Notes: generated from the letters alone by a model not told the origin. Shown: positions 1 through 9,323, numbered from the stretch's first letter. The stretch is DNA of 15,848 nucleotides from an uncultured Rhodospirillaceae bacterium (GCA_937887565.1 CALABS010000006.1:1-15848), one strand, 5' to 3'. Numbers and translations are program-made.

Positions 1-45
1 GATATATCAGTGTGACTGGAGTTCAGACGTGTGCTCTTCCGATCT
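1..45 (+). other. Illumina adapter left on contig end (non-genomic)
   Basis: Bases 12-45 match, in full, the 34-base Illumina TruSeq read-2 adapter, starting GTGACTGGAGTTCAG and ending GCTCTTCCGATCT. Bases 1-3 (GAT) fit the end of the P7 primer and bases 4-11 (ATATCAGT) fit an 8-base i7 index. Genomic sequence therefore starts at about base 46. The adapter creates false peptides in all directions: MLFRS joined to infB from a GTG at 31, MTGVQTCALPIS in another frame, and SEEHTSELQSH at the end of an antisense frame. All three are familiar signatures of adapter carry-over in protein databases. Confidence 0.97.
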
Positions 46-2136
46 CCGCGCATGACCGCGCCGCCGCCGGCCAACCCGCCGGTGCGCACCACCACGCCGG
101 GCACCCCGACCGCGCCAGGCGCCGCCGCGACGCCCGGTCCGCGCCCCCGCACCGTCGCCGAGGAGGACGAGGAGGAGGAGGAGCGCGCCCGCAAGAAGGC
201 CGCCGCCCACAAGCCGGCCCCCGTCAAGCGCACCGAGCCTCGCCGCCGCACCGGCAAGCTCACCATCACCGACGCGCTGACCGACGACGATCGCGGCGAA
301 CGCGGCCGCTCGCTGGCGGCCATGCGCCGAGCCCGCGAGCGTGAGCGCCAGAAGCACCTCCAGAAGGGATCGGAGAAGGTCATCCGCGAGGTCGTCATTC
401 CCGAGTCGATCACCGTCCAGGAGCTGGCCAACCGCATGGCCGAGCGCGGCGGCGACGTGATCAAGTGCCTGATGCGCATGGGCGTCATGGCCACCATCAA
501 CCATTCCGTCGACGCCGACACCGCCGAGCTGGTGGTGGCGGAGTTCGGCCACAACGCCAAGCGCGTCTCCGAGGCCGACGTCCTGGTCGGCCTGGAGGGC
601 GGCGCCGACACCGAGGCCGAACTGCTCCAGCGGCCGCCGGTGGTCACCATCATGGGCCACGTCGACCACGGCAAGACCTCGCTTTTGGACGCGCTGCGCG
701 AAACCGACGTGGTGTCGGGCGAGGCCGGCGGCATCACCCAGCATATCGGCGCCTACCAGGTCACCATGGCCTCGGGCGGCAAGATCACCTTCATCGACAC
801 CCCCGGCCACGAGGCCTTCACCGCCATGCGCGCCCGCGGCGCCAAGGTGACCGACATCGTGGTGCTGGTGGTGGCCGCCGACGACGGCATCATGCCGCAG
901 ACCGTCGAGGCCATCCGCCACGCCAAGGCCGCCGGCGTGCCGATCATCGTCGCCATCAACAAGATCGACAAGCCCGACGCCAACCCCAACAAGGTGCGCC
1001 AGGAGCTGCTGCAGCACGAGCTGGTCACCGAGGATCTGGGCGGCGACATCCTGGCCGTCGAGGTGTCGGCCAAGAAGCGGATGAATCTCGACAAGCTCGA
1101 GGAAGCCATCCTGCTGCAGGCCGAGATCCTGGACCTCAAGGCCAATCCCGGCCGCGCCGCCGCCGGCGTGGTGGTCGAGGCCAAGATGGAGAAGGGCCGC
1201 GGCCCGGTCGCCACCGTGCTGGTCCAGAAGGGCACGCTCAGGGTCGGCGACGTGTTCGTGGCCGGCGCCGAATGGGGCAAGGTCCGCGCGCTCATCGACG
1301 ACCACGGCAACCGCGTCGAGATCGCCGGCCCGTCCACCCCGGTGGAGGTGCTGGGCCTGGACGGCGTGCCGGCGGCCGGCGACGACTTCATCGCCGTCGA
1401 GGATGAGCCCCGCGCCCGCGAGATCGCCGGCTACCGCCAGCGCAAGGACCGCGAGGCCAAGGCCAAGGCGGCCCAGCGCGGCACGCTGGAGCAGATGTTC
1501 AGCGCCATCAAGGCCGGCGAGGCCAAGGAACTGCCCATCGTCATCAAGGGCGACGTGCAGGGTTCCATCGAGGCCATCGTCGGCACCGTCGAGAAGATCG
1601 GCAACGAGAACGTCAAGGTCCGCGTGTTGCATTCGGCGGTGGGCGCCGTCAACGAATCCGACGTCACCCTGGCCAAGGCCTCGGGGGGCATCATCATCGG
1701 CTTCAACGTCCGCGCCAATCCCCAGGCCCGCGACATGGCGCGCCGCGACGGCGTCGACATCCGCTACTATTCGATCATCTACGACGTCACCGACGACCTG
1801 AAGAAGATGCTGTCGGGCATGCTGGCCCCGACGCTCAAGGAGCATCTGATCGGCTACGCCTCCATCCGCGAGGTGTTCAACATCACCAAGGTCGGCAAGG
1901 TGGCGGGCTGCATGGTCACCGAGGGCATCGTCAAGCGCGGCGCCGGCGTCCGCCTGCTGCGCGACAACGTCGTCATCCACCAGGGCGAGCTGTCGCAGCT
2001 CAAGCGCTTCAAGGACGACGTCAAGGAAGTGCGCGAGGGCTACGAGTGCGGCATGTCCTTCGCCAACTACGACGACATCCGCCAGGGCGATGTGATCGAG
2101 TGCTTCGAGATGGAGGAGGTGGCCGCGACCCTGTAA
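46..2136 (+). CDS. infB: Translation initiation factor IF-2, 5'-truncated at contig end
   Basis: IF-2 is the GTPase that brings fMet-tRNA to the 30S subunit and promotes 50S joining. About 696 genuine codons remain. Alphaproteobacterial IF-2 is usually longer, so the start and part of the variable N-terminal region are missing. The remaining part opens with a Pro/Ala- and charge-rich linker that includes the run EEDEEEEE. The GTPase domain shows all the G motifs: GHVDHGKT (about 655-678), GGITQHIGAY, DTPGHE, NKID (958-969) and SAK. The C-terminal beta-barrel and fMet-tRNA-binding domains follow to a normal TAA. The gene heads the rbfA-truB-rpsO-pnp run. In related genomes nusA lies upstream, but that is off the contig. 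A start at base 31 would be in the adapter and is false. Confidence 0.97.
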   Translation, partial: PRMTAPPPANPPVRTTTPGTPTAPGAAATPGPRPRTVAEEDEEEEERARKKAAAHKPAPVKRTEPRRRTGKLTITDALTDDDRGERGRSLAAMRRARERERQKHLQKGSEKVIREVVIPESITVQELANRMAERGGDVIKCLMRMGVMATINHSVDADTAELVVAEFGHNAKRVSEADVLVGLEGGADTEAELLQRPPVVTIMGHVDHGKTSLLDALRETDVVSGEAGGITQHIGAYQVTMASGGKITFIDTPGHEAFTAMRARGAKVTDIVVLVVAADDGIMPQTVEAIRHAKAAGVPIIVAINKIDKPDANPNKVRQELLQHELVTEDLGGDILAVEVSAKKRMNLDKLEEAILLQAEILDLKANPGRAAAGVVVEAKMEKGRGPVATVLVQKGTLRVGDVFVAGAEWGKVRALIDDHGNRVEIAGPSTPVEVLGLDGVPAAGDDFIAVEDEPRAREIAGYRQRKDREAKAKAAQRGTLEQMFSAIKAGEAKELPIVIKGDVQGSIEAIVGTVEKIGNENVKVRVLHSAVGAVNESDVTLAKASGGIIIGFNVRANPQARDMARRDGVDIRYYSIIYDVTDDLKKMLSGMLAPTLKEHLIGYASIREVFNITKVGKVAGCMVTEGIVKRGAGVRLLRDNVVIHQGELSQLKRFKDDVKEVREGYECGMSFANYDDIRQGDVIECFEMEEVAATL

Positions 2137-2173
2137 GGGGACGCGGGCCGCCGCCCTTCCGGGAGGAGCCGCC

Positions 2174-2620
2174 ATGTCCAGGGGCCACAAGCCACCGTCG
2201 CAACGGCAATTGCGGGTCGGCGAGGAACTGCGCCACGCGGTGGCCGCCGTCATCGAGCGGGGCGACTTCCGCGACCCCGACCTCCAGGGCCGCGCCATCA
2301 CCGTCACCGAGGTGCGGGTCAGTCCCGACCTCAGGAACGCCACCGTCTTCGTGGTGCCGCTGGGCGGCGGCGAGGTCGGGTCGATCCTGGCCGGCCTCAA
2401 GCGCGCCAAGGCCTATCTGCGCCACGAGATCGCCCACGCGGTCGAGCTGCGCGCCGTTCCCGATCTGCGCTTCGAGGCCGATACCAGCTTCGACGAAGCC
2501 AGCCGCATCGAGCGCCTGCTGCACAGCCCCGAGGTCCAGCGCGACCTCGACCCCCGCGCCGATGCCGACGAGGGCTGGGCCGACGCCGACGCGCCCGAGG
2601 GCCGCGACGACGGCGAATAG
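2174..2620 (+). CDS. rbfA: 30S ribosome-binding factor RbfA
   Basis: RbfA is a small KH-fold protein that binds the 30S subunit and helps 16S rRNA 5'-end maturation and cold adaptation. The 148-residue product fits the family. It has the N-terminal helix with QLRVGEELRHAVAAVI, the strand region ITVTEVRVSPDLRNATVFV, and the helix-turn AKAYLRHEIAHAVELRAVPDLRF that corresponds to the kinked-helix KH motif. The C-terminal tail (about 120-148) is acidic and Asp/Glu/Ala-rich, as in many alphaproteobacterial versions. A good Shine-Dalgarno site, GGGAGGAG (2161-2168), lies 5 bases before the ATG. The gene starts 37 bp after the infB stop, as expected for co-transcription. Confidence 0.95.
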   Translation: MSRGHKPPSQRQLRVGEELRHAVAAVIERGDFRDPDLQGRAITVTEVRVSPDLRNATVFVVPLGGGEVGSILAGLKRAKAYLRHEIAHAVELRAVPDLRFEADTSFDEASRIERLLHSPEVQRDLDPRADADEGWADADAPEGRDDGE

Positions 2621-2634
2621 ATCAATAAGTTGGT

Positions 2635-2732
2635 TTACCACCGAGACACAGAGGCACAGAGAAATCTGCTTCGCGGAGACCACGGCGGGTCCACGCGCGG
2701 GGTATCTCTGTGCCTCTGTGTCTCTGTGGTAA
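2635..2732. repeat. 98-bp inverted-repeat element of the CAGAGACACAGAG type
   Basis: Two 28-base arms (2635-2662 and 2705-2732) are reverse complements with a single mismatch. They flank a 42-base core that holds a small hairpin, TCTGC-TTC-GCGGA. The arms contain the motif GAGACACAGAGGCACAGAGA. From general familiarity this motif recurs as short dispersed palindromic repeats between genes in many environmental bacteria, often with spurious ORFs. I could not run a genome-wide count. The element has no coding capacity of its own and no transposase. It fills nearly the whole rbfA-truB gap, and its last three bases (TAA) form a stop in frame with truB. Folded RNA would make a long hairpin 15 bases before the truB start codon. 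Confidence 0.85.
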
Positions 2733-2747
2733 GCCGGATTTCCTGCA

Positions 2748-3696
2748 ATGCCCCGTAAGCGCAAGGGCACCCCCATCGACGGCTGGATCGCCGTCGACAA
2801 GCCGGCCGGCATGGGCTCGACCCAGGTGGTGGCCGCCGTGCGCCGCATCCTGGGCGCCGCCAAGGCCGGCCACGGCGGCACGCTCGACCCGCTGGCCACC
2901 GGCATCCTGCCAGTGGCGCTGGGCGAGGCCACCAAGACCGTCCAATACGTCATGGACGGTTCCAAGACCTATCGCTGGCGGGTGCGGTTCGGCGAGGCCC
3001 GCAGCACCGACGATCTGGAAGGCGCGGTGACCGCGACCTGCGAAAGGCGGCCGACGGCGGCGGAGATCGAGATGGCCCTGCCCGCCTTCACCGGCGACAT
3101 CGAGCAGGTCCCGCCCGCCTTCTCGGCGATCAAGATCGGCGGCGAGCGCGCCTACGACCTGGCCCGCGCCGGCGAGGCGGTGGAATTGATGCCGCGCCGG
3201 GTCCACGTGGCCCGCCAGACCCTGTTGGGCATGCCCGATCCCGACCATGCCGACATCGAGACGGTGTGCGGCAAGGGCACCTATATCCGCTCGCTGGCCC
3301 GCGACCTGTCCCGCGCGCTCGGCACCTGCGGCACCATCGTCGTGTTGCGCCGCACCGCCTGCGGCCCGTTCAACGAAGGCAACGCGATTTCCCTGGATAA
3401 ATTGCAGGAGCTGGGGCATAGTCCCGCCCCTCGGACCCATCTGCTTCCCGTCGAGACCGCGCTGGACGACATCCCGGCCCTGGCCCTGACGGAAGCGGAG
3501 GCCCGGCGCCTCCAAAGCGGACAAGCCCTGTCCTTGTTGCCTGTGGCTTCCCGCGAACCGCTGCCCCCGTTGCGCGACGACCACGTGGTCCGGGCGATGG
3601 CGGGCTCCCGGCTGGTGGCGCTGGCGCGCATCGACGGCGGCGAGCTCCGCCCCGTGCGCGTGATGAACCTGAACCGCCAAGAGACGGAGAAACACG

Positions 3697-3713
<17 letters not shown>
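2748..3713 (+). CDS. truB: tRNA pseudouridine(55) synthase TruB
   Basis: TruB isomerises U55 in the T-loop of tRNAs to pseudouridine and acts as a tRNA chaperone. The 321-residue product starts with the catalytic domain (GWIAVDKPAGMGSTQVV, then GHGGTLDPLATGILPV). Asp47 in that second motif is the expected catalytic aspartate. Motifs KTYRWRVRFGEARSTDDLEG, PPAFSAIKIGGERAYDLAR and GTYIRSLARDL follow, then a C-terminal PUA-like region with a charged tail. The start is well fixed: an in-frame TAA formed by the upstream repeat ends at 2732, and no other start codon lies between it and the ATG. The ribosome site is weak (GGA at 2736-2738). The 3' end overlaps rpsO by 17 bases, which suggests translational coupling. 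Confidence 0.96.
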
Positions 3714-3966
<253 letters not shown>

Positions 3967-4026
3967 TTCCCGCTCGGTGTACGGTCTGTCGACGGCAGGG
4001 CGTCACGTCGGGTTGATTTGTGGCAC

Positions 4027-4044
4027 GCGCCCCATGGGGGGCGC
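4027..4044 (+). promoter_or_regulatory. pnp leader hairpin 1
   Basis: A perfect 7-bp stem, GCGCCCC (4027-4033) with GGGGCGC (4038-4044), closes an ATGG loop. It lies in the 175-bp rpsO-pnp gap, about 100 bases before the pnp start. No T-run follows, so it is unlikely to be an intrinsic terminator. In enterobacteria the pnp leader hairpins are cut by RNase III and mediate PNPase autocontrol. A similar role here is inferred from position only. Confidence 0.55.
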
Positions 4045-4048
4045 GGGA

Positions 4049-4076
4049 CCCGCGTAGGGGATGGCCCCTGCGCGGG
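4049..4076 (+). promoter_or_regulatory. pnp leader hairpin 2
   Basis: A 12-bp stem pairs 4049-4060 with 4065-4076, with one G-T wobble, around an ATGG loop. It starts only 4 bases after hairpin 1, whose loop is identical. There is no downstream T-run. A long, nearly unbroken helix just upstream of pnp fits an RNase III processing site and autoregulatory leader, as known for E. coli pnp, but this is inference. Confidence 0.6.
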
Positions 4077-4141
4077 CAGCCGCGTTTGTACGCCCGGACC
4101 GGCCGCAATCCGGCGGAGGTCCGCAGGAAAGGAAACATCCA

Positions 4142-6316
<2,175 letters not shown>

Positions 6317-6341
6317 GCGCTTCCGGGCTCCGGAGTCGAAG

Positions 6342-6370
6342 CGGGCCGCCCCCCGGGGCGGCCCGTTTTT
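6342..6370 (+). terminator. Rho-independent terminator after pnp
   Basis: An 11-bp GC stem pairs CGGGCCGCCCC (6342-6352) with its exact complement (6355-6365). TTTTT follows at once (6366-6370). It begins 26 bases after the pnp stop codon and ends the infB-rbfA-truB-rpsO-pnp transcript. Confidence 0.95.
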
Positions 6371-6383
6371 CGTCGCGGCGACG

Positions 6384-6412
6384 GTGACGGGAGGAACCGT
6401 CCCGCCTATATT
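6384..6412 (+). promoter_or_regulatory. Putative sigma-70 promoter giving a leaderless mRNA
   Basis: GTGACG (6384-6389, 4 of 6 to TTGACA) is followed by exactly 17 bases and TATATT (6407-6412, 5 of 6 to TATAAT). The expected transcription start, 6-8 bases downstream, falls on or beside the ATG at 6419. No Shine-Dalgarno site is in range. The nearest, GAGGAA at 6391, is over 20 bases away. The site sits directly after the pnp terminator. Confidence 0.6.
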
Positions 6413-6418
6413 CCCGTC

Positions 6419-7114
6419 ATGATCCTTCCCCCCGTCATCGGCCATCGCGGCGCCGCCGGATTGGCCCCCGAGAACACCCTGGCGTCGTTCCGGCTGGCCG
6501 CCGCCCAGGGGTGCCGGATGGTGGAGTTCGACGTGCGGCTGAGCGCCGACGGCGTGCCGGTGGTGTTCCACGACGAGACCCTGGACCGCTGCACCAACGG
6601 CCATGGGCCGGTGCGCACCCACACCCTGGACCGGCTGCGGACGCTGGACGCCGGCGACGGCGAGGCCATCCCCACCCTGGCCGAGGTGCTGGGGCTGTGC
6701 GGCGAGCTCGGCCTGATGGTCAATATCGAGCTCAAGCCCGATCGGGGCGCCGAGCGGGAGACGGCGCGGGCGGCCATGATGGTCGCGCGCGAGCTGTGGC
6801 CCGCCGCCGCGCCGCCGCCGCTGGTGTCCAGCTTCGCGGACGCGGCCACCGCCGCCGCCCGCGAGATCGTCGACTGGCCGTGCGGACTGCTGGTGGAACG
6901 CCTGCCGGCCGATTGGCGGCGGCGTGCCGAGCGGCTGGGCTGCGCCGCCGTCCACTGCGCCGAGCGCGGCTTGTCGGCCACCGACGTGGGGGCGGTGACG
7001 GCGACCGGCCTGCGGGTGCTGGCCTACACGGTGAACAGCAGAAGCCGCGCCGAAGCCCTGTGGCGATTGGGGGTCGTTTCGGTTTTCACGGATCGCCCCG
7101 ACCGATTGTCATGA
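6419..7114 (+). CDS. Glycerophosphodiester phosphodiesterase (UgpQ-like, cytosolic)
   Basis: This enzyme hydrolyses glycerophosphodiesters from phospholipid turnover to glycerol-3-phosphate and an alcohol. The 231-residue, single-domain TIM barrel matches short UgpQ-type enzymes. It opens with GHRGAAGLAPENTLASF (His9, Arg10, Glu18), followed by VEFDVRLSADGVPVVFHDETLDR (Glu36, Asp38, His51) and NIELKP (Glu104, Lys106). These include the metal ligands and the general acid/base histidines of the GDPD family. The end, VFTDRPDRLS, is the usual last barrel strand. There is no signal peptide or membrane segment, so a cytoplasmic location is likely. It has its own promoter and apparently no leader. 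It is not part of the pnp operon, because a strong terminator separates them. Confidence 0.92.
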   Translation: MILPPVIGHRGAAGLAPENTLASFRLAAAQGCRMVEFDVRLSADGVPVVFHDETLDRCTNGHGPVRTHTLDRLRTLDAGDGEAIPTLAEVLGLCGELGLMVNIELKPDRGAERETARAAMMVARELWPAAAPPPLVSSFADAATAAAREIVDWPCGLLVERLPADWRRRAERLGCAAVHCAERGLSATDVGAVTATGLRVLAYTVNSRSRAEALWRLGVVSVFTDRPDRLS

Positions 7115-7131
7115 ATTTATAAAGTCCATGG

Positions 7132-7160
7132 TGGTCAAGACACTCGCGTGCCTATATATC
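7132..7160 (+). promoter_or_regulatory. Candidate promoter upstream of the flavoprotein gene
   Basis: TGGTCA (7132-7137) and TATATC (7155-7160) lie 17 bases apart, each with 4 of 6 consensus matches. The local AT-richness stands out in this GC-rich sequence. If used, transcription would start near 7167 inside a hairpin-forming leader. This is a weak call made by eye. Confidence 0.3.
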
Positions 7161-7161
7161 T

Positions 7162-7185
7162 GCCCACGACGGGCCGCCCGTGGGC
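7162..7185 (+). other. Leader hairpin before the flavoprotein gene
   Basis: GCCCACG (7162-7168) pairs perfectly with CGTGGGC (7179-7185) around a 10-base GC-rich loop. It lies in the 101-bp gap after the phosphodiesterase gene and has no T-run. It could be an mRNA-stabilising 5' hairpin, a weak end signal for the upstream gene, or chance pairing in GC-rich DNA. Confidence 0.3.
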
Positions 7186-7215
7186 CCGCGAGGACCCCTT
7201 GGGAGTTGCCCTGCT

Positions 7216-8616
7216 TTGATTACGCTCGAGCCCATCGTCATTTCCGGTCGCGAAGTCCTGCCCCTGGTGGAGGGCGGCAAGGGCATCAACGTTTCCAACG
7301 GCCAGAGCTCGGGGGCCTGGGCGGCGGCGAACGGCGTCGGCACGTTCTCGGGGGTCAACGCCGACACCTATGACGAGAACGGCAGGATCATTCCCATGGT
7401 CTATGCCGGCAAGACCAGGACCGAGAAGCACCGCGAGCTGATCGCGTTCGGCATCAAGGGCGGCATCGCCCAGGCCCGCATCGCCCATGACCTGTCGGGC
7501 GGCCAGGGCCGGCTGCACATGAACGTGCTGTGGGAAATGGGCGGCGCCGAGGAGATCCTGCACGGCGTGCTCCAGGGAGCCAAGGGGCTGATCCACGGCG
7601 TGACCTGCGGCGCCGGCATGCCCTACAAGGTCTCGGAAATCGCGGCGGAATACGGCGTCTACTACTACCCGATCGTGTCCTCGGCCCGCGCCTTCCGGGC
7701 GCTGTGGAAGCGCGCCTACCACAAGCAGGCCGAGCTGCTGGGAGGGGTGGTCTACGAGGACCCGTGGCTGGCCGGCGGCCATAACGGCCTGTCCAATTCC
7801 GAGGACCCGCTGCAGCCCGAGCCGCCCATGGGCCGCGTCATCGAGCTCAGGAAGACCATGCGCGAATGCGGCCTGTCCGACCGGGTGCCGGTGTTCATGG
7901 CCGGCGGCGTCTGGGCGCTGGAGGAATGGCGCGACTGGATCGGCAACCCGGATCTCGGCGCCGTCGCCTTCCAGTTCGGCACCCGGCCGCTGCTGACCCG
8001 GGAAAGCCCCATTTCCGACGCCTGGAAGCAGCGCCTGCTGACGCTCAAGCCCGGCGACGTGCTGCTGCACCGCTTCAGCCCCACCGGTTTTTATTCGTCG
8101 GCGGTCAAGAACGGCTTCATCGGCGAACTGGTCGAACGCAGCCACCGCCAGATTGCCTATTCGTCCGAGGCGGTCGGCGACCACGAGGCCGCCCTGCCCA
8201 TCGGCGCCCGCGGCCGTCTGGTCTATGTCACCCCCCACGACAAGGAACTGGCCGAGGGCTGGATGAAGGCCGGCTTCACCGACGCCCTGCGCACCCCCGA
8301 CAGCACGCTGGTCTTCGTCGCCCCCGACAAGGCCGAGGAAATCCGCAAGGATCAGGTGGACTGCATGGGCTGCCTGTCCCAGTGCATGTTCTCGAACTGG
8401 GCCCAGAACGAGGCCGGCACCACCGGCAAGAAGGCCGACCCGCGCAGCTTCTGCATCCAGAAGACGCTGCAGAACATCGGCCACGGCGGCGACGTCGAGA
8501 ATGAGCTGATGTTCGCCGGCCACAACGCCTACCGCTTCGCCAGCGACCCCTTCTACAAGGACGGCTTCATCCCCACGGTGGGCCAGCTGATCGAGCGCAT
8601 CGCCACCGGGCAATAG
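7216..8616 (+). CDS. Nitronate monooxygenase-family FMN oxidoreductase with C-terminal Cys cluster
   Basis: The product resembles the nitronate monooxygenase / 2-nitropropane dioxygenase family, which are FMN-binding TIM barrels that also include FabK-like enzymes. Family features are the N-terminal LVEGGKGINVSNG, the middle GVTCGAGMP, and the phosphate-binding end of the barrel VPVFMAGGVW...AVAFQFGTRPLLT. The substrate is unknown. The length of 466 residues is well above the usual 320-360, because of a long C-terminal extension. That extension holds C383-x2-C386-x3-C390-x22-C413, which resembles an iron-sulfur site. I chose TTG at 7216, with GGGAG at 7201-7205 as ribosome site, because homology-like sequence begins just after it. 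A GTG at 7180 in the same frame lies in the leader hairpin and is less likely. It probably has its own promoter. Confidence 0.82.
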   Translation: MITLEPIVISGREVLPLVEGGKGINVSNGQSSGAWAAANGVGTFSGVNADTYDENGRIIPMVYAGKTRTEKHRELIAFGIKGGIAQARIAHDLSGGQGRLHMNVLWEMGGAEEILHGVLQGAKGLIHGVTCGAGMPYKVSEIAAEYGVYYYPIVSSARAFRALWKRAYHKQAELLGGVVYEDPWLAGGHNGLSNSEDPLQPEPPMGRVIELRKTMRECGLSDRVPVFMAGGVWALEEWRDWIGNPDLGAVAFQFGTRPLLTRESPISDAWKQRLLTLKPGDVLLHRFSPTGFYSSAVKNGFIGELVERSHRQIAYSSEAVGDHEAALPIGARGRLVYVTPHDKELAEGWMKAGFTDALRTPDSTLVFVAPDKAEEIRKDQVDCMGCLSQCMFSNWAQNEAGTTGKKADPRSFCIQKTLQNIGHGGDVENELMFAGHNAYRFASDPFYKDGFIPTVGQLIERIATGQ

Positions 8617-8632
8617 CACCACGATTGTGGAT

Positions 8633-8653
8633 GGGCGGGTCTTTTCCCCGCCC
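8633..8653 (+). terminator. Possible terminator hairpin after the flavoprotein gene
   Basis: GGGCGGG (8633-8639) pairs with CCCGCCC (8647-8653) around TCTTTTC, 16 bases past the stop codon. The downstream tract is pyrimidine-rich (GCCTCCTCTTCCC) but not a T-run, so intrinsic termination would be weak. The 86-bp gap to the next gene holds nothing else recognisable apart from the ribosome site GAGGAG. Confidence 0.4.
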
Positions 8654-8702
8654 GCCTCCTCTTCCCATCTGACGAGGAATCGGATGGAACGAGGAGTTGG
8701 TC

Positions 8703-9296
8703 ATGGCGGCGTCACCCCCCGGCCCCGAACCCAGGCAGGACACCACCCTTCGCGAGGCGGTCGGGCTGTTCCCCGATGCCGACGGGCTGGAGCATGCCGT
8801 CGAGGACCTGCTGACCCAGGGCTTCGACCATGGCGACCTGTCGCTCCTGGCCGGCGAGCGCACCGTCCGCGAGCGCATGGGCCACCGCCTCGACGACACC
8901 TTGGCGGCGGCCGACGATCCCGAGGCGCCGCGGCGATCGTGGGTGGAGCCGGAAAGCCGCATGGAAGGGCGCGGCGCCCTGGCCGCCATGCTGGGCTATC
9001 TGGGGGCGGTCACCGGGCTCGGCATCACCTTCGCCAGTGGCGGCGCGGCCGCCCCGGCGGTGGCCGCGGCCCTGATCGGCGCCGGCGCCGGCGCCGGACT
9101 GGGAACCGGACTCGGCAAGATCTACGACGACCGGCTGGCCGACCAGTTTCGCCGCCAGGTCGAGAAGGGCGGCATCCTGCTGTGGGTCCGCTGCCACGAC
9201 GCCGACTGCGAAGCGCGGGCTCAAACCGTGCTATCCCGGCACGGAGCGCATCACGTTCACGCCCATTCCCTGGTGCGAATTGAACGGCCCGGTTGA
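8703..9296 (+). CDS. General stress protein 17M-like glycine-zipper protein
   Basis: The function is unknown. Three parts are visible in the 197 residues. Residues 17-50 (VGLFPDADGLEHAVEDLL, then GFDHGDLSLLA) resemble the N-terminal domain of the general stress protein 17M / YflT family. Residues 92-138 are hydrophobic and Gly/Ala-rich (GAGAGAGLGTGLG), a glycine zipper that could cross or insert in the membrane. Residues 155-187 (EKGGILLWVRCHDADCEARA, then LSRHGAHHV) look like the small alpha/beta unit ending such proteins. The start is the ATG at 8703, with GAGGAG (8691-8696) six bases before it. A TTG at 8697 overlaps that site. The stop lies 119 bp before irr. The family link comes from pattern recognition and was not searched. 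Confidence 0.7.
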   Translation: MAASPPGPEPRQDTTLREAVGLFPDADGLEHAVEDLLTQGFDHGDLSLLAGERTVRERMGHRLDDTLAAADDPEAPRRSWVEPESRMEGRGALAAMLGYLGAVTGLGITFASGGAAAPAVAAALIGAGAGAGLGTGLGKIYDDRLADQFRRQVEKGGILLWVRCHDADCEARAQTVLSRHGAHHVHAHSLVRIERPG

Positions 9297-9323
9297 CCAA
9301 CGTCATGGCAAGCTTCGGCGTGT

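Noticed and set aside
31..51. GTG at 31 as the infB start
   Set aside because: The codons to base 45 are Illumina adapter sequence, so the start is artificial.
7..2409. Antisense open frame of about 800 codons opposite infB and rbfA
   Set aside because: It lies opposite well-identified genes and partly in adapter sequence. Long minus-strand frames are expected from strong G/C third-position bias. The translation is Asp/His/Leu/Gly-rich with no recognisable domain.
2622..2732. Short ORFs through the inverted repeat giving peptides such as TTETQRHREI and LCASVSLW
   Set aside because: They are translations of the palindromic repeat, not a protein gene, and have no start context or codon bias of their own.
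4027..4076. Leader hairpins as a terminator for rpsO
   Set aside because: Neither stem is followed by a T-run, and the known operon order suggests read-through into pnp.
4061..4141. Upstream ATG start for pnp
   Set aside because: It lies in the loop of leader hairpin 2, has no ribosome site, and adds 27 residues not expected in PNPase. ATG 4142 has a strong AGGAAAGGA.
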